A DNA stretch of 64,000 nt, taken from contig NZ_CP162488.1 in NCBI RefSeq assembly GCF_041242975.1, positions 858,001-922,000 of the forward strand, in the 5' to 3' direction. This DNA comes from Xanthomonas sp. DAR 35659 (GTDB lineage: Bacteria > Pseudomonadota > Gammaproteobacteria > Xanthomonadales > Xanthomonadaceae). The notes under the pieces were generated by a model. That model did no database searches. It was not told the origin of the DNA and saw only the letters and a list, made by a program, of their open reading frames with translations. Shown piece by piece: positions 19,243 through 27,846 of the stretch (its first letter is position 1; every line of letters starts with the position of its first letter). The position numbers were made by a program, and so were the translations under genes.

Positions 19243-19344
19243 TCGCGGACCCTGTCGCGGTCCTGGGCCATGGCCGCGTAGCCAGCGCATCCAACCCTGC
19301 CTGGACTGACTTATGATCCGCTCTCTCCACTTCGCACCGGCATC

Positions 19345-21333
19345 ATGGACCGAGCCCGTTCGCGCCTTGCCTGGCACCGTTTGATCGCGTGGGGCGCCAC
19401 CTTTTCCCTACTGGCGTGCTGCGCCACCTCCGCGCTGGCGCAGACCGCGCGCAAACCTTCGCCCTACGAATACCGGCCAGGCCGCGAGGGCACCACCCCG
19501 CGGCTGGTGCTGGGACCGGATGCGCTGCCGCGCCTGGATAGCCGCGCGCAGTTCGCGCGGCTGGCGCGGGTCTACAACCCCGGCACCGCGCTGGAAATCC
19601 CGCACCTGCTCTTCGTCATCGACCGGCAGCAGGGCGGGCGCGTCTACTACCTCAACACGCCGCGGTTCGCGCTGCACGAGCAGTTCGTGCGCCAGCGTCT
19701 GGCACCGGAGATGGACAAGGCGGCGCTGAAGGCGCAGTACCGCGATCCGCAGCGGCGGTTCCTGTTCGGCACCCTGAGCTGGCAGCGCGATCTGCCGGGC
19801 TACACCTACGAGTTCTGGGAGGGCGATGTCCTGACGGCGCCGCTGTTGCAGCAGACCGACGCCGCCTTGCGCGCGTCGTTCTACGACGCGCTGCGCTTCA
19901 AGACCAACTCCACGCAGCAGGAGCAATTGGCCGCCGCGACCGGGCTGGCCTTCGTCACCCAGGAGGCGTTGTTGCGCGAGCAGCGCTTCCTGCCGTTGAA
20001 CACCGGCCGCGCCGAGGGGCGGCTGCGCATCGTCCGCTCCGAGGCGCAGCTGCGCACGCTGAGTCCGCGCGACATCCCGGTGCTGGACGAAGTGCCGATC
20101 GCGCTGGCGCCGGTCGCCGGCCTGGTCACGCAGCGTCCGTCGACCCTGCTGTCGCACGTCAACCTGCTGGCCAAGGGCTGGGGCATCCCGAACGTGTATG
20201 TACGCGACGCGCAGGCGGCGCTGCGCCAGTACGACGGCCGCTGGGTGCGGCTGGAGGTCAGCCACAACGACTACCGGGTGACGCCGCTGGCGGGCCCGTC
20301 GGCGAGCGCGCAGGCGACGGCCCCGCGCGTGGCGGCGCGCGCGCTGCCGCGTCCGGATCTGGCCGTGGTCGCGCTCAAGCCGCTGGCCGCGCTGCGCGCC
20401 CGCGACAGCCGCTCTTGCGGAACCAAGGCCGCCAACCTCGGCACGCTGAAGGCGGTGCTGCCGCCGGCCGCGCGCGTGCCGGACGGCTTCTGCATTCCGT
20501 TCTCCTTCTATGCGGCGACGATGCAGCGCCTGCACATCGCGTCGCGCCTGCGCGACCTGCAGCGCGCGCCCGGCTTCGCCACCGACGCCGACGTGCGCCG
20601 CGCCGCGCTGGCGACGCTACGCGCCGAGATCGCCGAGGCCGCGCCCGATCCGGCCTTGGCGCGCGCGCTGGAGGCGCAATGGCGCACGCAGTTGCACGGC
20701 GCCGGCGTGTTCGTGCGCAGCTCGTCCAACTCCGAGGATCTGCCCGGGTTCAGCGGTGCCGGCCTCTACACCACCGTGCCCAACGTCACCCGCGCCGACG
20801 CCCTGGCCAAGGCGGTGCAGACGGTGTGGGCGTCCGTCTACAACTTCGAGGCCTACGAAGCGCGCGCCGCCGCCGGCCTGCCGCAGGACGCGGTGGCCAT
20901 GGCGGTGCTGGTGCAGGCGGCCGCGCCGTCGGACAGCTCGGGCGTGATGATCACCCGCGACCCGTTCGACGCCGACCGCCGCCACGTCACCTACATCTCG
21001 GCCAAGCGCGGCCTGGGCATCCGCGTGGTCGAAGGCAAGCGCCAGGCCGAGCAGGTGATGTATTCGACCCGCTCCAAGGCGGTGCAGGTGCTGAGTCACT
21101 CGGCGGAAGACACCCAACTCGTCGCCAATGCCACCGGCGGTGTCCGCGAAGTGCCGATCACCGGCACCCGCCAGGTGTTGACCGACGCGCTGATCGCGCG
21201 GCTGGCCGAGGTCGGTGCGCTGACCAAGCAGGCGCTGGGCGGCGTCGATCAGGACATCGAGTGGGCCGTGGTCGGCGACGAGGTGGTGATGTTGCAGGCG
21301 CGGCCGTATGTGGAGGGGAATGCGCGACAGTGA
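19345..21333 (+). CDS. exported PEP/pyruvate-binding (PPDK/PEP-synthase N-terminal) domain protein
   Basis: A 662-residue protein with an N-terminal signal sequence (hydrophobic to about residue 30, ending in ATSALAQ; LLAC within it could be a lipobox). The middle contains a PEP-utiliser-like mobile segment, GLVTQRPSTLLSHVNLLAKG, with a candidate phospho-His. The C-terminal half is the PPDK/PEP-synthase ATP-grasp domain: CGTKAANLGTL, VFVRSSSNSEDLPGFSGAGLY and DIEWAVVGDEVVMLQARPY (shown in parts). The domain order (His segment before the ATP-grasp) is the reverse of PEP synthase. Export is odd for an ATP-dependent fold because the periplasm lacks ATP. A leadered promoter (-10 TATGAT at 19312) precedes it. 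Confidence 0.78.
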   Translation: MDRARSRLAWHRLIAWGATFSLLACCATSALAQTARKPSPYEYRPGREGTTPRLVLGPDALPRLDSRAQFARLARVYNPGTALEIPHLLFVIDRQQGGRVYYLNTPRFALHEQFVRQRLAPEMDKAALKAQYRDPQRRFLFGTLSWQRDLPGYTYEFWEGDVLTAPLLQQTDAALRASFYDALRFKTNSTQQEQLAAATGLAFVTQEALLREQRFLPLNTGRAEGRLRIVRSEAQLRTLSPRDIPVLDEVPIALAPVAGLVTQRPSTLLSHVNLLAKGWGIPNVYVRDAQAALRQYDGRWVRLEVSHNDYRVTPLAGPSASAQATAPRVAARALPRPDLAVVALKPLAALRARDSRSCGTKAANLGTLKAVLPPAARVPDGFCIPFSFYAATMQRLHIASRLRDLQRAPGFATDADVRRAALATLRAEIAEAAPDPALARALEAQWRTQLHGAGVFVRSSSNSEDLPGFSGAGLYTTVPNVTRADALAKAVQTVWASVYNFEAYEARAAAGLPQDAVAMAVLVQAAAPSDSSGVMITRDPFDADRRHVTYISAKRGLGIRVVEGKRQAEQVMYSTRSKAVQVLSHSAEDTQLVANATGGVREVPITGTRQVLTDALIARLAEVGALTKQALGGVDQDIEWAVVGDEVVMLQARPYVEGNARQ

Positions 21334-21367
21334 TCGCGGATGCGCGCACATCGGCCCGCCAGGCTGG

Positions 21368-22192
21368 CTAACGCCGCGTGCGCTCCAGCGCCAACCGCTC
21401 CTGCGACTTGGCGTCCTTCAGTGCGGCGCCACGTTCCAGCAGCGACAGTGCGGCGGCACGGTCGCCGTCTCCGCCGCGTTCCAGGCGCATCAGCGCGGCG
21501 TTGTAGGCGGCGATGGCGCTGCCCTTCGCCGCGGCGCGCTCGAAGCCGGCCAGGGCCTTGTCCGGACACAGGAACATGATGTCCCACCCGGCCGCGGCCT
21601 GCGTCAACAGCGCTAGATCGGTCTCGTCGATCTCGTCTTCCACGTAGGCGGGCCAACCGCCTGCCAGAGACACGAACAGGTCCGCGCCCTCGGGCAGGAA
21701 GTAAGAGCCGGCGCCTCGGCGCATCGTGTAGGCCTGGCGGGTGGTGTGGCGCGCGCCGTCCTTGGAAAGCCACAGGAAGCCGTCTTCGCCCTTCACGGGA
21801 AAGCCGTCCAGGGCCTGGGAGACGCGTTCTGCGAGCGACGGCACACCCGGCTGCGGCGACACGCCGGTCCACGAAGCCACCAGTTCGACCTGCTTTACCT
21901 TGGCGTCGCGCTTCGCACGCACGGCCGTGGCGAGTTCTTCGGGGGTGAGAATGCGCCACTGTCCGTCGTACATGCGCCATGGGCTGGCGTGCATGGCGAT
22001 GGTGAAGTTCGCGTCGCTGTCCGGAATCGCCTCCATGTAGTCGAGCAGCACGCTTCCGGAAAAGACGCAGTCGGCCGAATCCTCCTGCGGCGTACAGGTC
22101 GTGACGCTGACCGCGCCCGACAGCGGGAGGTGGTGGTCGCAGGCCCACGTCGCGGGACTGAGCAGGCATAGAGCGAGCAGTGCGCGTTTCAT
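21368..22192 (-). CDS. exported protein with C-terminal Sel1-like repeat
   Basis: A 274-residue protein with a signal peptide (MKRALLALCLLSPATWA, cleaved before CDHH, possibly as a lipoprotein). A ~190-residue domain of unknown family contains several Cys (CDHHLPLSG, TTCTPQEDSADC, FLCPDK) that could form disulfides. A C-terminal Sel1/TPR-like helix pair follows (GSAIAAYNAALMRLERGG, AALSLLERGAAL). Such proteins often mediate envelope protein interactions. It converges on the PEP-like gene, with 34 bases between the stops. Confidence 0.7.
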   Translation of the reverse strand: MKRALLALCLLSPATWACDHHLPLSGAVSVTTCTPQEDSADCVFSGSVLLDYMEAIPDSDANFTIAMHASPWRMYDGQWRILTPEELATAVRAKRDAKVKQVELVASWTGVSPQPGVPSLAERVSQALDGFPVKGEDGFLWLSKDGARHTTRQAYTMRRGAGSYFLPEGADLFVSLAGGWPAYVEDEIDETDLALLTQAAAGWDIMFLCPDKALAGFERAAAKGSAIAAYNAALMRLERGGDGDRAAALSLLERGAALKDAKSQERLALERTRR

Positions 22193-22492
22193 CTGATGGC
22201 GAGGAGTGGTCGATCGGAAGCGCGAAGCTTGCAGCTTCCCTTGCACTCCGGCAAGCGAGCCGCGTGAGGGCGATCGTGCGCCTGCCTGGCGGAGCAGCGC
22301 TCGATGGATCGCCTGGGTTCCAATTTCCAGGAGACGCCGAAGGCCAGGGGAGGGCGCGGGTGCATCGATCTCGGGCACGGCTTTAGCGGCGAGCGGAGAC
22401 GTCGCATGCCTTGGCATCGCATGGTGCGTTGACGCAGATCGCTTGCGCTAACGTTGTATGTGGATGCGGATGGGCTGCGTGCTGCGGAGGTC

Positions 22493-22694
22493 GTCGCGGC
22501 TGAAGCCGCTCCTACGAGAGGCGGCTCTACGGCGAACTTCGTTGGCAGTTCTGTAGGAGCGGCTTCAGCCGCGACGAACGGAGTCGAGAGGTCTCGGTGT
22601 CGCATGCGCGACAGAATCGATACGTTCTGGAACATCGCTGTATGGCGAATGGGCCACGAGCTGCGGAAACAGTCGCGGCTGAAGCCGCTCCTAC
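22493..22694. repeat. REP cluster (three copies)
   Basis: Three 23-bp copies of GTAGGAGCGGCTTCAGCCGCGAC lie at 22493-22515 (minus), 22553-22575 (plus) and 22672-22694 (minus). Each is internally palindromic (GCGGCTT/CAGCCGC). The cluster fills much of the 652-base gap between the Sel1-like gene and glgX, in which no gene is supported. Confidence 0.85.
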
Positions 22695-22844
22695 AGGGCA
22701 GGCATGAGGTCGCTCGCGATCGACGGATATCGGTGATGCCAGCAGCCGCGGCCGAAGCCGCGACTGCACACGCCGGCACTTGCTTTGTCGGAGGCGGGCC
22801 CAGTCCCCACCCCGATCATCGACTACCGTGCCAACGCCGACCGC

Positions 22845-25016
22845 TTACCCCGCCGCCGGCGGCGCCGCCGCGTTCCGGTGCTGGGCGGCGGTGGACTTGT
22901 TGTCGCGCTCGGCCGCCAGCAGGGTCAGCGAACGGCCGATGCCGTGCCACTGCGAGCCGCCGGGCAGGCCATGCTCGAGGTCGCGTTCGGCGGTGTCGAT
23001 CAGCACGCGCCAGTGCTCGCCCTCGACCAATGGCAGGGTGAAGCCGACGTCCTCCACCGCACCGTTGATGATCATCAGCAAGGTCACGTTCGACGCCGCC
23101 TGGCGCAGGCCGCTGGACGGCGCTCTGCCGTCCAGGCGCATCATCATCGCCCGCGCATGCGGGTCGTGCCAGGACCCCTCGGTCATTTCCTCGCCGTCCG
23201 GCGCCAGCCAGGTCACGTCCTTGATGCCCAGCTCCTCGTCGTAGACGCCATCGAAGAAGCGCGCGCGGTGCAGCAGCGGGTAGTGCGCGCGCAGGTGGCT
23301 CAGGCGGGTCACGAATGCGGCCAGCCGCTCGGCGCGCTCGCCGCCTTCCCAGTTCAGCCAGGTCAGCTCGTTGTCCTGGCAGTAGGTGTTGTTGTTGCCG
23401 CCCTTGCTGCGCCCGAACTCGTCGCCGGCCAGCAGCATCGGCGTGCCCTGCGACAGCAACAGCGTGGCCAGCATGTTGCGCATCTGCCGCTGGCGCAGCG
23501 CGTTGATCTGCTCGTCGTCGGTCTCGCCCTCGGCGCCGTAGTTGGCCGAGATGTTGTTGTCCGAGCCGTCGCGGTTCTCTTCGCCGTTGGCCTCGTTGTG
23601 CTTATGCGCGTAGCTGACCAGGTCGTGCAGGGTGAAGCCGTCGTGCGCGGTGACGAAATTGACCGAGGCCGACGGACGGCGGCCGCGATGGTTGAACAGG
23701 TCGGCCGAGCCGGTCAGGCGCGTGGCCAGCTCGGCTAGTTGGCCTTCGTCGCCGCGCCAGAACGCGCGCACGTTGTCGCGGAACTTGTCGTTCCACTCCG
23801 ACCAGCCTGGTGGGAAGCCGCCGACCTGGTAGCCGCCGGGGCCGACGTCCCACGGCTCGGCGATCAGCTTGACCTGGCTCAACAGCGGATCCTGGCGGCA
23901 GGCATCGAGGAAGCCGCCCTTGGGGTCGAAACCGTGGTGCTCGCGGCCGAGGATGGTGGCCAGGTCGAAGCGGAACCCGTCCACGTGCATCTCCGAGACC
24001 CAGTAGCGCAGCGAGTCGTTGACCATGCGCAGCGCGCCGGCATTGGTCAGGTCGAAGGTGTTGCCGGTGCCGGTGTCGTTGATATAGAAGCGGCGGTCCT
24101 CGGCAAGGCGGTAGTAGCTGGCGTTGTCGATGCCCTTGAACGACAGGGTCGGGCCCAGTTCGTTGCCTTCGGCGGTGTGGTTGTAGACCACGTCCAGGAT
24201 CACTTCCAGCCCGGCATGGTGCAGCCGCGCCACCATCTGCTTGAATTCGGCCACGGTACGCGTGGCCATGTAGCGCGGCTGCGGCGCGAAGAAGCCGATG
24301 GTGTTGTAGCCCCAGTAGTTGCGCAGGCCCTGCTTGAGCAGGTATTCGTCGTCGACGAAGGCGTGCACCGGCAGCAGCTCCACCGCGGTCATGCCGAGCC
24401 GCTTGATGTGCTCCACCACCTCGTCGACCTTCAGTCCGGAGAAGGTGCCGCGCCACGCCTCGGGGACCGACGGGTGGCGCATGGTGGTGCCGCGCACGTG
24501 GGTCTCGTAGATCACCGTGCGGTCCCACGGGGTCTGCAGGCGCTGGTCCTTGCCCCAGGTGAAGGCCGGATCGATCACCGCGCACTTGGGCATGTAGGCG
24601 GCGCTGTCGCGGCGGTCGAAACTCAGGTCCGCGTCCTTGTGGCCGATGGTGTAGCCGAACAGGTGCGGCGCCCATTTCACTTCGCCGACCAACTGCTTGG
24701 CGTAGGGATCGAGCAGCAGCTTGTTCGGATTGAAGCGGTGCCCGGCATCGGGCGCGTACGGGCCGTGCACGCGATAGCCGTACAGCTGGCCGGGGCGCGC
24801 GTCGGGCAGGTAGCCGTGCCAGATCTCGTCGGTGTACTCGGGCAGGACGATGCGCTCGACCTCGCGCCCGCGCTCGTCGAACAGGCACAGCTCCACCTTG
24901 GTGGCGTTGCTCGAATAGATCGCGAAATTGACGCCCAGGCCGTCCCAGGTGGCGCCCAGGGGAAAGGAGCGGCCTTCGCGGATGCGCGAACGGCTGGCGA
25001 ATTTGCGGAGGGGCAT
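22845..25016 (-). CDS. glgX: glycogen debranching enzyme
   Basis: A 723-residue GH13 isoamylase-type enzyme that hydrolyses alpha-1,6 branches of phosphorylase-trimmed glycogen. An N-terminal CBM48-like domain (RSFPLGATWDGLGVNFAIYS) is followed by the TIM barrel with conserved regions DVVYNHTAEG, GFRFDLATILG (nucleophile Asp), LIAEPWD (acid Glu) and VTAHDG. It is somewhat longer than E. coli GlgX (657). It is the last gene of the glg/tre operon, 9 bases after the DUF2934 gene. It supplies linear maltodextrins to the TreY/TreZ pair encoded upstream. Confidence 0.95.
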   Translation of the reverse strand: MPLRKFASRSRIREGRSFPLGATWDGLGVNFAIYSSNATKVELCLFDERGREVERIVLPEYTDEIWHGYLPDARPGQLYGYRVHGPYAPDAGHRFNPNKLLLDPYAKQLVGEVKWAPHLFGYTIGHKDADLSFDRRDSAAYMPKCAVIDPAFTWGKDQRLQTPWDRTVIYETHVRGTTMRHPSVPEAWRGTFSGLKVDEVVEHIKRLGMTAVELLPVHAFVDDEYLLKQGLRNYWGYNTIGFFAPQPRYMATRTVAEFKQMVARLHHAGLEVILDVVYNHTAEGNELGPTLSFKGIDNASYYRLAEDRRFYINDTGTGNTFDLTNAGALRMVNDSLRYWVSEMHVDGFRFDLATILGREHHGFDPKGGFLDACRQDPLLSQVKLIAEPWDVGPGGYQVGGFPPGWSEWNDKFRDNVRAFWRGDEGQLAELATRLTGSADLFNHRGRRPSASVNFVTAHDGFTLHDLVSYAHKHNEANGEENRDGSDNNISANYGAEGETDDEQINALRQRQMRNMLATLLLSQGTPMLLAGDEFGRSKGGNNNTYCQDNELTWLNWEGGERAERLAAFVTRLSHLRAHYPLLHRARFFDGVYDEELGIKDVTWLAPDGEEMTEGSWHDPHARAMMMRLDGRAPSSGLRQAASNVTLLMIINGAVEDVGFTLPLVEGEHWRVLIDTAERDLEHGLPGGSQWHGIGRSLTLLAAERDNKSTAAQHRNAAAPPAAG

Positions 25017-25025
25017 ACGGAGTCC

Positions 25026-25214
25026 TTACGACGTGGCGGAGCCGTTGCCGGCGGAAGAAAGCGGTGGGTCCTGCAGATGGGCCTGGGCTTCGGCGTCGAC
25101 CAGGCGCTCCGCCATCGCCCAGTGGCGGGCGGCGCGGCCGTCGGGCCGGCCTTCGGCCTCCCAGATTTCGTGTGCGAGTTGCTCGATGCGGCGCTTGCGT
25201 GTTTCTTCGTCCAT
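25026..25214 (-). CDS. DUF2934 small protein within the glycogen operon
   Basis: A 62-residue protein: RKRRIEQLAHEIWEAEGRPDG is the typical DUF2934 helix, followed by RAARHWAMAERLV and a polar tail. It is 10 bases downstream of treY and 9 bases upstream of glgX, so it is an internal operon member. The function of DUF2934 is unknown. The tight spacing suggests either a regulatory role in glycogen metabolism or a translational-coupling element. Confidence 0.8.
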   Translation of the reverse strand: MDEETRKRRIEQLAHEIWEAEGRPDGRAARHWAMAERLVDAEAQAHLQDPPLSSAGNGSATS

Positions 25215-25224
25215 GGCGGTCTTG

Positions 25225-27846
25225 TCAGGGGAGGGGGGCCAGTACGGCGACCGGGAAGTCGGCGAGCAGCGCGGACACCGGCGTCGCCGCCGAAAGTGCA
25301 AGCGTCTGTCCGCCCAGCACGTGCCGGTACTGTGCCGGGGGCAGCGTCAGAATGGTGTCATGCCACTCCAGCGGCGCGTGCAGCGGCGCGGACGGATCGA
25401 GCGCCTGCGCGGTCGCGCCCAGGCGCGGCACCACCACCAGCAGGGTCTGTCCGTCGTGTTCGCGGGCGAAGCCGAGCACGCGCTCGGCGTGCGCGCCCTG
25501 CGCCAGCAGCGGGCGGTAGCCGCCGTGCGCGAACAGGGCCGGGTGCGCGACGCGCAACTGCAGCAGCTGCGCGGTCAGCCAGGCCTTGACCTGGCCACTG
25601 CGCCAATCGCGGAGCAGCGCTGTCGGCGTCGGTGCGTCGCGCAGCCAGGCCGCGCGTAGCGCGTAGTCCACCGGACGGCGGTTGTCCGGGTCGACCAGCG
25701 ACAGGTCCCAGCCTTCGGTGCCTTGATACAGGTCGGGCACGCCGGGCGCGGTCAGGCGCAGCGTGGTCTGCACCAGGCTGTTGCGTGCGCCGACGGGGGC
25801 CAGCGCCGCGGCCGCCTGCGCCAGCGCCTGGCGCAGCGGCGCGCCGGCCGGCGCCAGCAGCGCCGCGTCCAGCAGTGCGCGCGCGGCGTTCTCGTAGGCC
25901 TCGTTCGGCCAGGTCCAGTAGGTCCGCAGCTTGGCCTCGCGCGCGGCCTTGCCTTGCCAGGCGGCGATGCGCTCGGCGTAGTCGCGCAGGCCGTCGGCGT
26001 CGTCGGCGGCCAGCTCCAGCGGCCACGCGGCGACCAGCATCTGCCACAGCATCAGCAGGTCGCCGGGCAGCGGCGCGGCGCTGCCGGCCGGCAGCAGGTC
26101 GGCGGACAAGGCCTGGAAGCGCGTCACCTGTTCGGCCCACCACGGCGCCTGCGCGCTGAGCGCGGCCAGGCGCATGCGCACATCTTCGCCGCGCTTGTGG
26201 TCGTGGGTGGCGGTGGCCAGCAGCGCGCGCGGATGGCGCTGCGCGCGGGCGGCGTTGGCGGCGTGGAAGTCCGCCGGCGCCAGCGCGAACACGTCCGGGT
26301 CGCTGCCGACCTCGTTGCGCGACAGCAGCACGCCGTGGCGGTAGAACGCGGTGTCCTCGACCGACTTGGCGTTGAGCGGCGCCGACAGTTGCTCGATGCG
26401 CCGGCGCACGATGCGGCGCAGCGCCACCTGCGCCTTGCCGATGCCGCGGCCGTCGCGGCTCCAGCGCTCGATGGCGTCGATCGCGGCGACCACGCGCGGT
26501 TCGGCGTCGACGCGCGCGCGCTGCGCGGCGTGCGCCAGGCGCGCCGTGTCGGTTTCGTCCAGACCGTCGGGGCCGGCGTAAGTGCGATACACCTCGAACT
26601 GCCGCAGCAGCGCCATCAGGCCTTGCGCCAGCATCTGCGGGCTGAACTCGCGGGTGCCCGGTTCCAGGTGCGCGGCGGCCGCCAGCGCCTGCACGGTGCG
26701 CACGAATTCGGTCTGCAGCGAGCCGCGCAGGATCTCGTCGCGCGCGGCCCGCTGTTCCTGGCCGAAATCGCCGCTGCGCCCGCTCCAGCGCCGCCACAGC
26801 GCGGTCAGCGGCGCGGCACCGGCCGGGTCGTGCAGCACGCCGGCGACCTGGTCCATGAAGTCGTAGCCGGTGCTGCCGTCGCAGGGCCAGTCGCTGCGCA
26901 GGGTTTCCCGCGGTGCGAGGATCTTCTCGATGTACAGCGCGATGCCACCGGCGGCGATGCCGCGGCGGCGTCCGGCGCGGTCCAGTTGCGCGCGCAGGCG
27001 CTGCACGTAGCCGGTGGGATCGGCCAGGCCGTCCACGTGGTCCACGCGCACGCCGTCCAGGTGGCCCTCTGCGACCAGTCGCAGCGGCAGTTCGTGCACC
27101 GCGGCGAACACCTCGTTCTGCTCCACGCGCAACGCGGCCAGTGAGGTGATGTCGAAGAAGCGGCGGTAGTTCAGCATGTCGTTGCCCACCCGCCACCAGG
27201 CCAGGCGGTAGCACTGGCGTTCGATCAGCCGGTGCAGCGCGTCGTCGCCCAGGCGCGCGGCGTCGTTGAGCCGCGCCGCCCAGGCCTGGCGGGTGGCCGG
27301 CGGGTCCTGCGCGACGGCGCCTTCCAGGCGGATCGGGAAGCGCTGGTCGTGATGCGCCAGCTGCGCCTCGCCGTCCGCGTCCACCTGCAATTGCAGCACG
27401 CCTTCGCTCAGCGCCTGCGCGTAGGGACGGTCCAGCACCGGCAGCCACAGCTTGCCGTCGCGCCCAGGCGCGCGCCAGTCGATGTCGAACCAGCTGGCGT
27501 GGCGGCTCTGCCGGCCATGCTTGAGCACGTCCCACCACCACGGGTTGGCCGCGTGCGCGGCCATGTGGTTGGGCACGATGTCCAGGATCAAGCCCATGCC
27601 GTGCGCGCGCGCGCGTTCGGACAGGTGCAGCAGCGCCGGTTCGCCGCCGAGTTCGGGATTGACCTGGCGCGGATCGGTGACGTCGTAGCCGTGGGTGGAG
27701 CCGGGCACCGCGGTGCCGATCGGCGACAGGTACAGGTGGCTGATGCCCAGCCCGGCGTAGTACGGCACCTGTTCGGCGGCGTCGAGCAGGGTGAAGCCGG
27801 CATGCAATTGCAGGCGGGCGGTGGCGCGCAGTGGGATCAAGCTCAT
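25225..27846 (-). CDS. treY: malto-oligosyltrehalose synthase
   Basis: An 873-residue GH13 enzyme that isomerises the reducing-end alpha-1,4 bond of maltodextrins to alpha-1,1, the first step of the TreY/TreZ trehalose pathway. Conserved regions are DIVPNHMA, GVRVDHVDGL, YIEKILAPRE and TATHDHKR, with the characteristic long insert between them. The start ATG overlaps the malQ stop by 4 bases (ATGA), showing translational coupling; the frame is open further upstream only as a shadow of malQ. The protein is slightly longer than many TreY enzymes (700-830), mainly through Ala-rich inserts. Confidence 0.94.
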   Translation of the reverse strand: MSLIPLRATARLQLHAGFTLLDAAEQVPYYAGLGISHLYLSPIGTAVPGSTHGYDVTDPRQVNPELGGEPALLHLSERARAHGMGLILDIVPNHMAAHAANPWWWDVLKHGRQSRHASWFDIDWRAPGRDGKLWLPVLDRPYAQALSEGVLQLQVDADGEAQLAHHDQRFPIRLEGAVAQDPPATRQAWAARLNDAARLGDDALHRLIERQCYRLAWWRVGNDMLNYRRFFDITSLAALRVEQNEVFAAVHELPLRLVAEGHLDGVRVDHVDGLADPTGYVQRLRAQLDRAGRRRGIAAGGIALYIEKILAPRETLRSDWPCDGSTGYDFMDQVAGVLHDPAGAAPLTALWRRWSGRSGDFGQEQRAARDEILRGSLQTEFVRTVQALAAAAHLEPGTREFSPQMLAQGLMALLRQFEVYRTYAGPDGLDETDTARLAHAAQRARVDAEPRVVAAIDAIERWSRDGRGIGKAQVALRRIVRRRIEQLSAPLNAKSVEDTAFYRHGVLLSRNEVGSDPDVFALAPADFHAANAARAQRHPRALLATATHDHKRGEDVRMRLAALSAQAPWWAEQVTRFQALSADLLPAGSAAPLPGDLLMLWQMLVAAWPLELAADDADGLRDYAERIAAWQGKAAREAKLRTYWTWPNEAYENAARALLDAALLAPAGAPLRQALAQAAAALAPVGARNSLVQTTLRLTAPGVPDLYQGTEGWDLSLVDPDNRRPVDYALRAAWLRDAPTPTALLRDWRSGQVKAWLTAQLLQLRVAHPALFAHGGYRPLLAQGAHAERVLGFAREHDGQTLLVVVPRLGATAQALDPSAPLHAPLEWHDTILTLPPAQYRHVLGGQTLALSAATPVSALLADFPVAVLAPLP

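Noticed and set aside
22180..22800. Several short frames between the Sel1-like gene and glgX
   Set aside because: They read through REP elements and have no conserved features.
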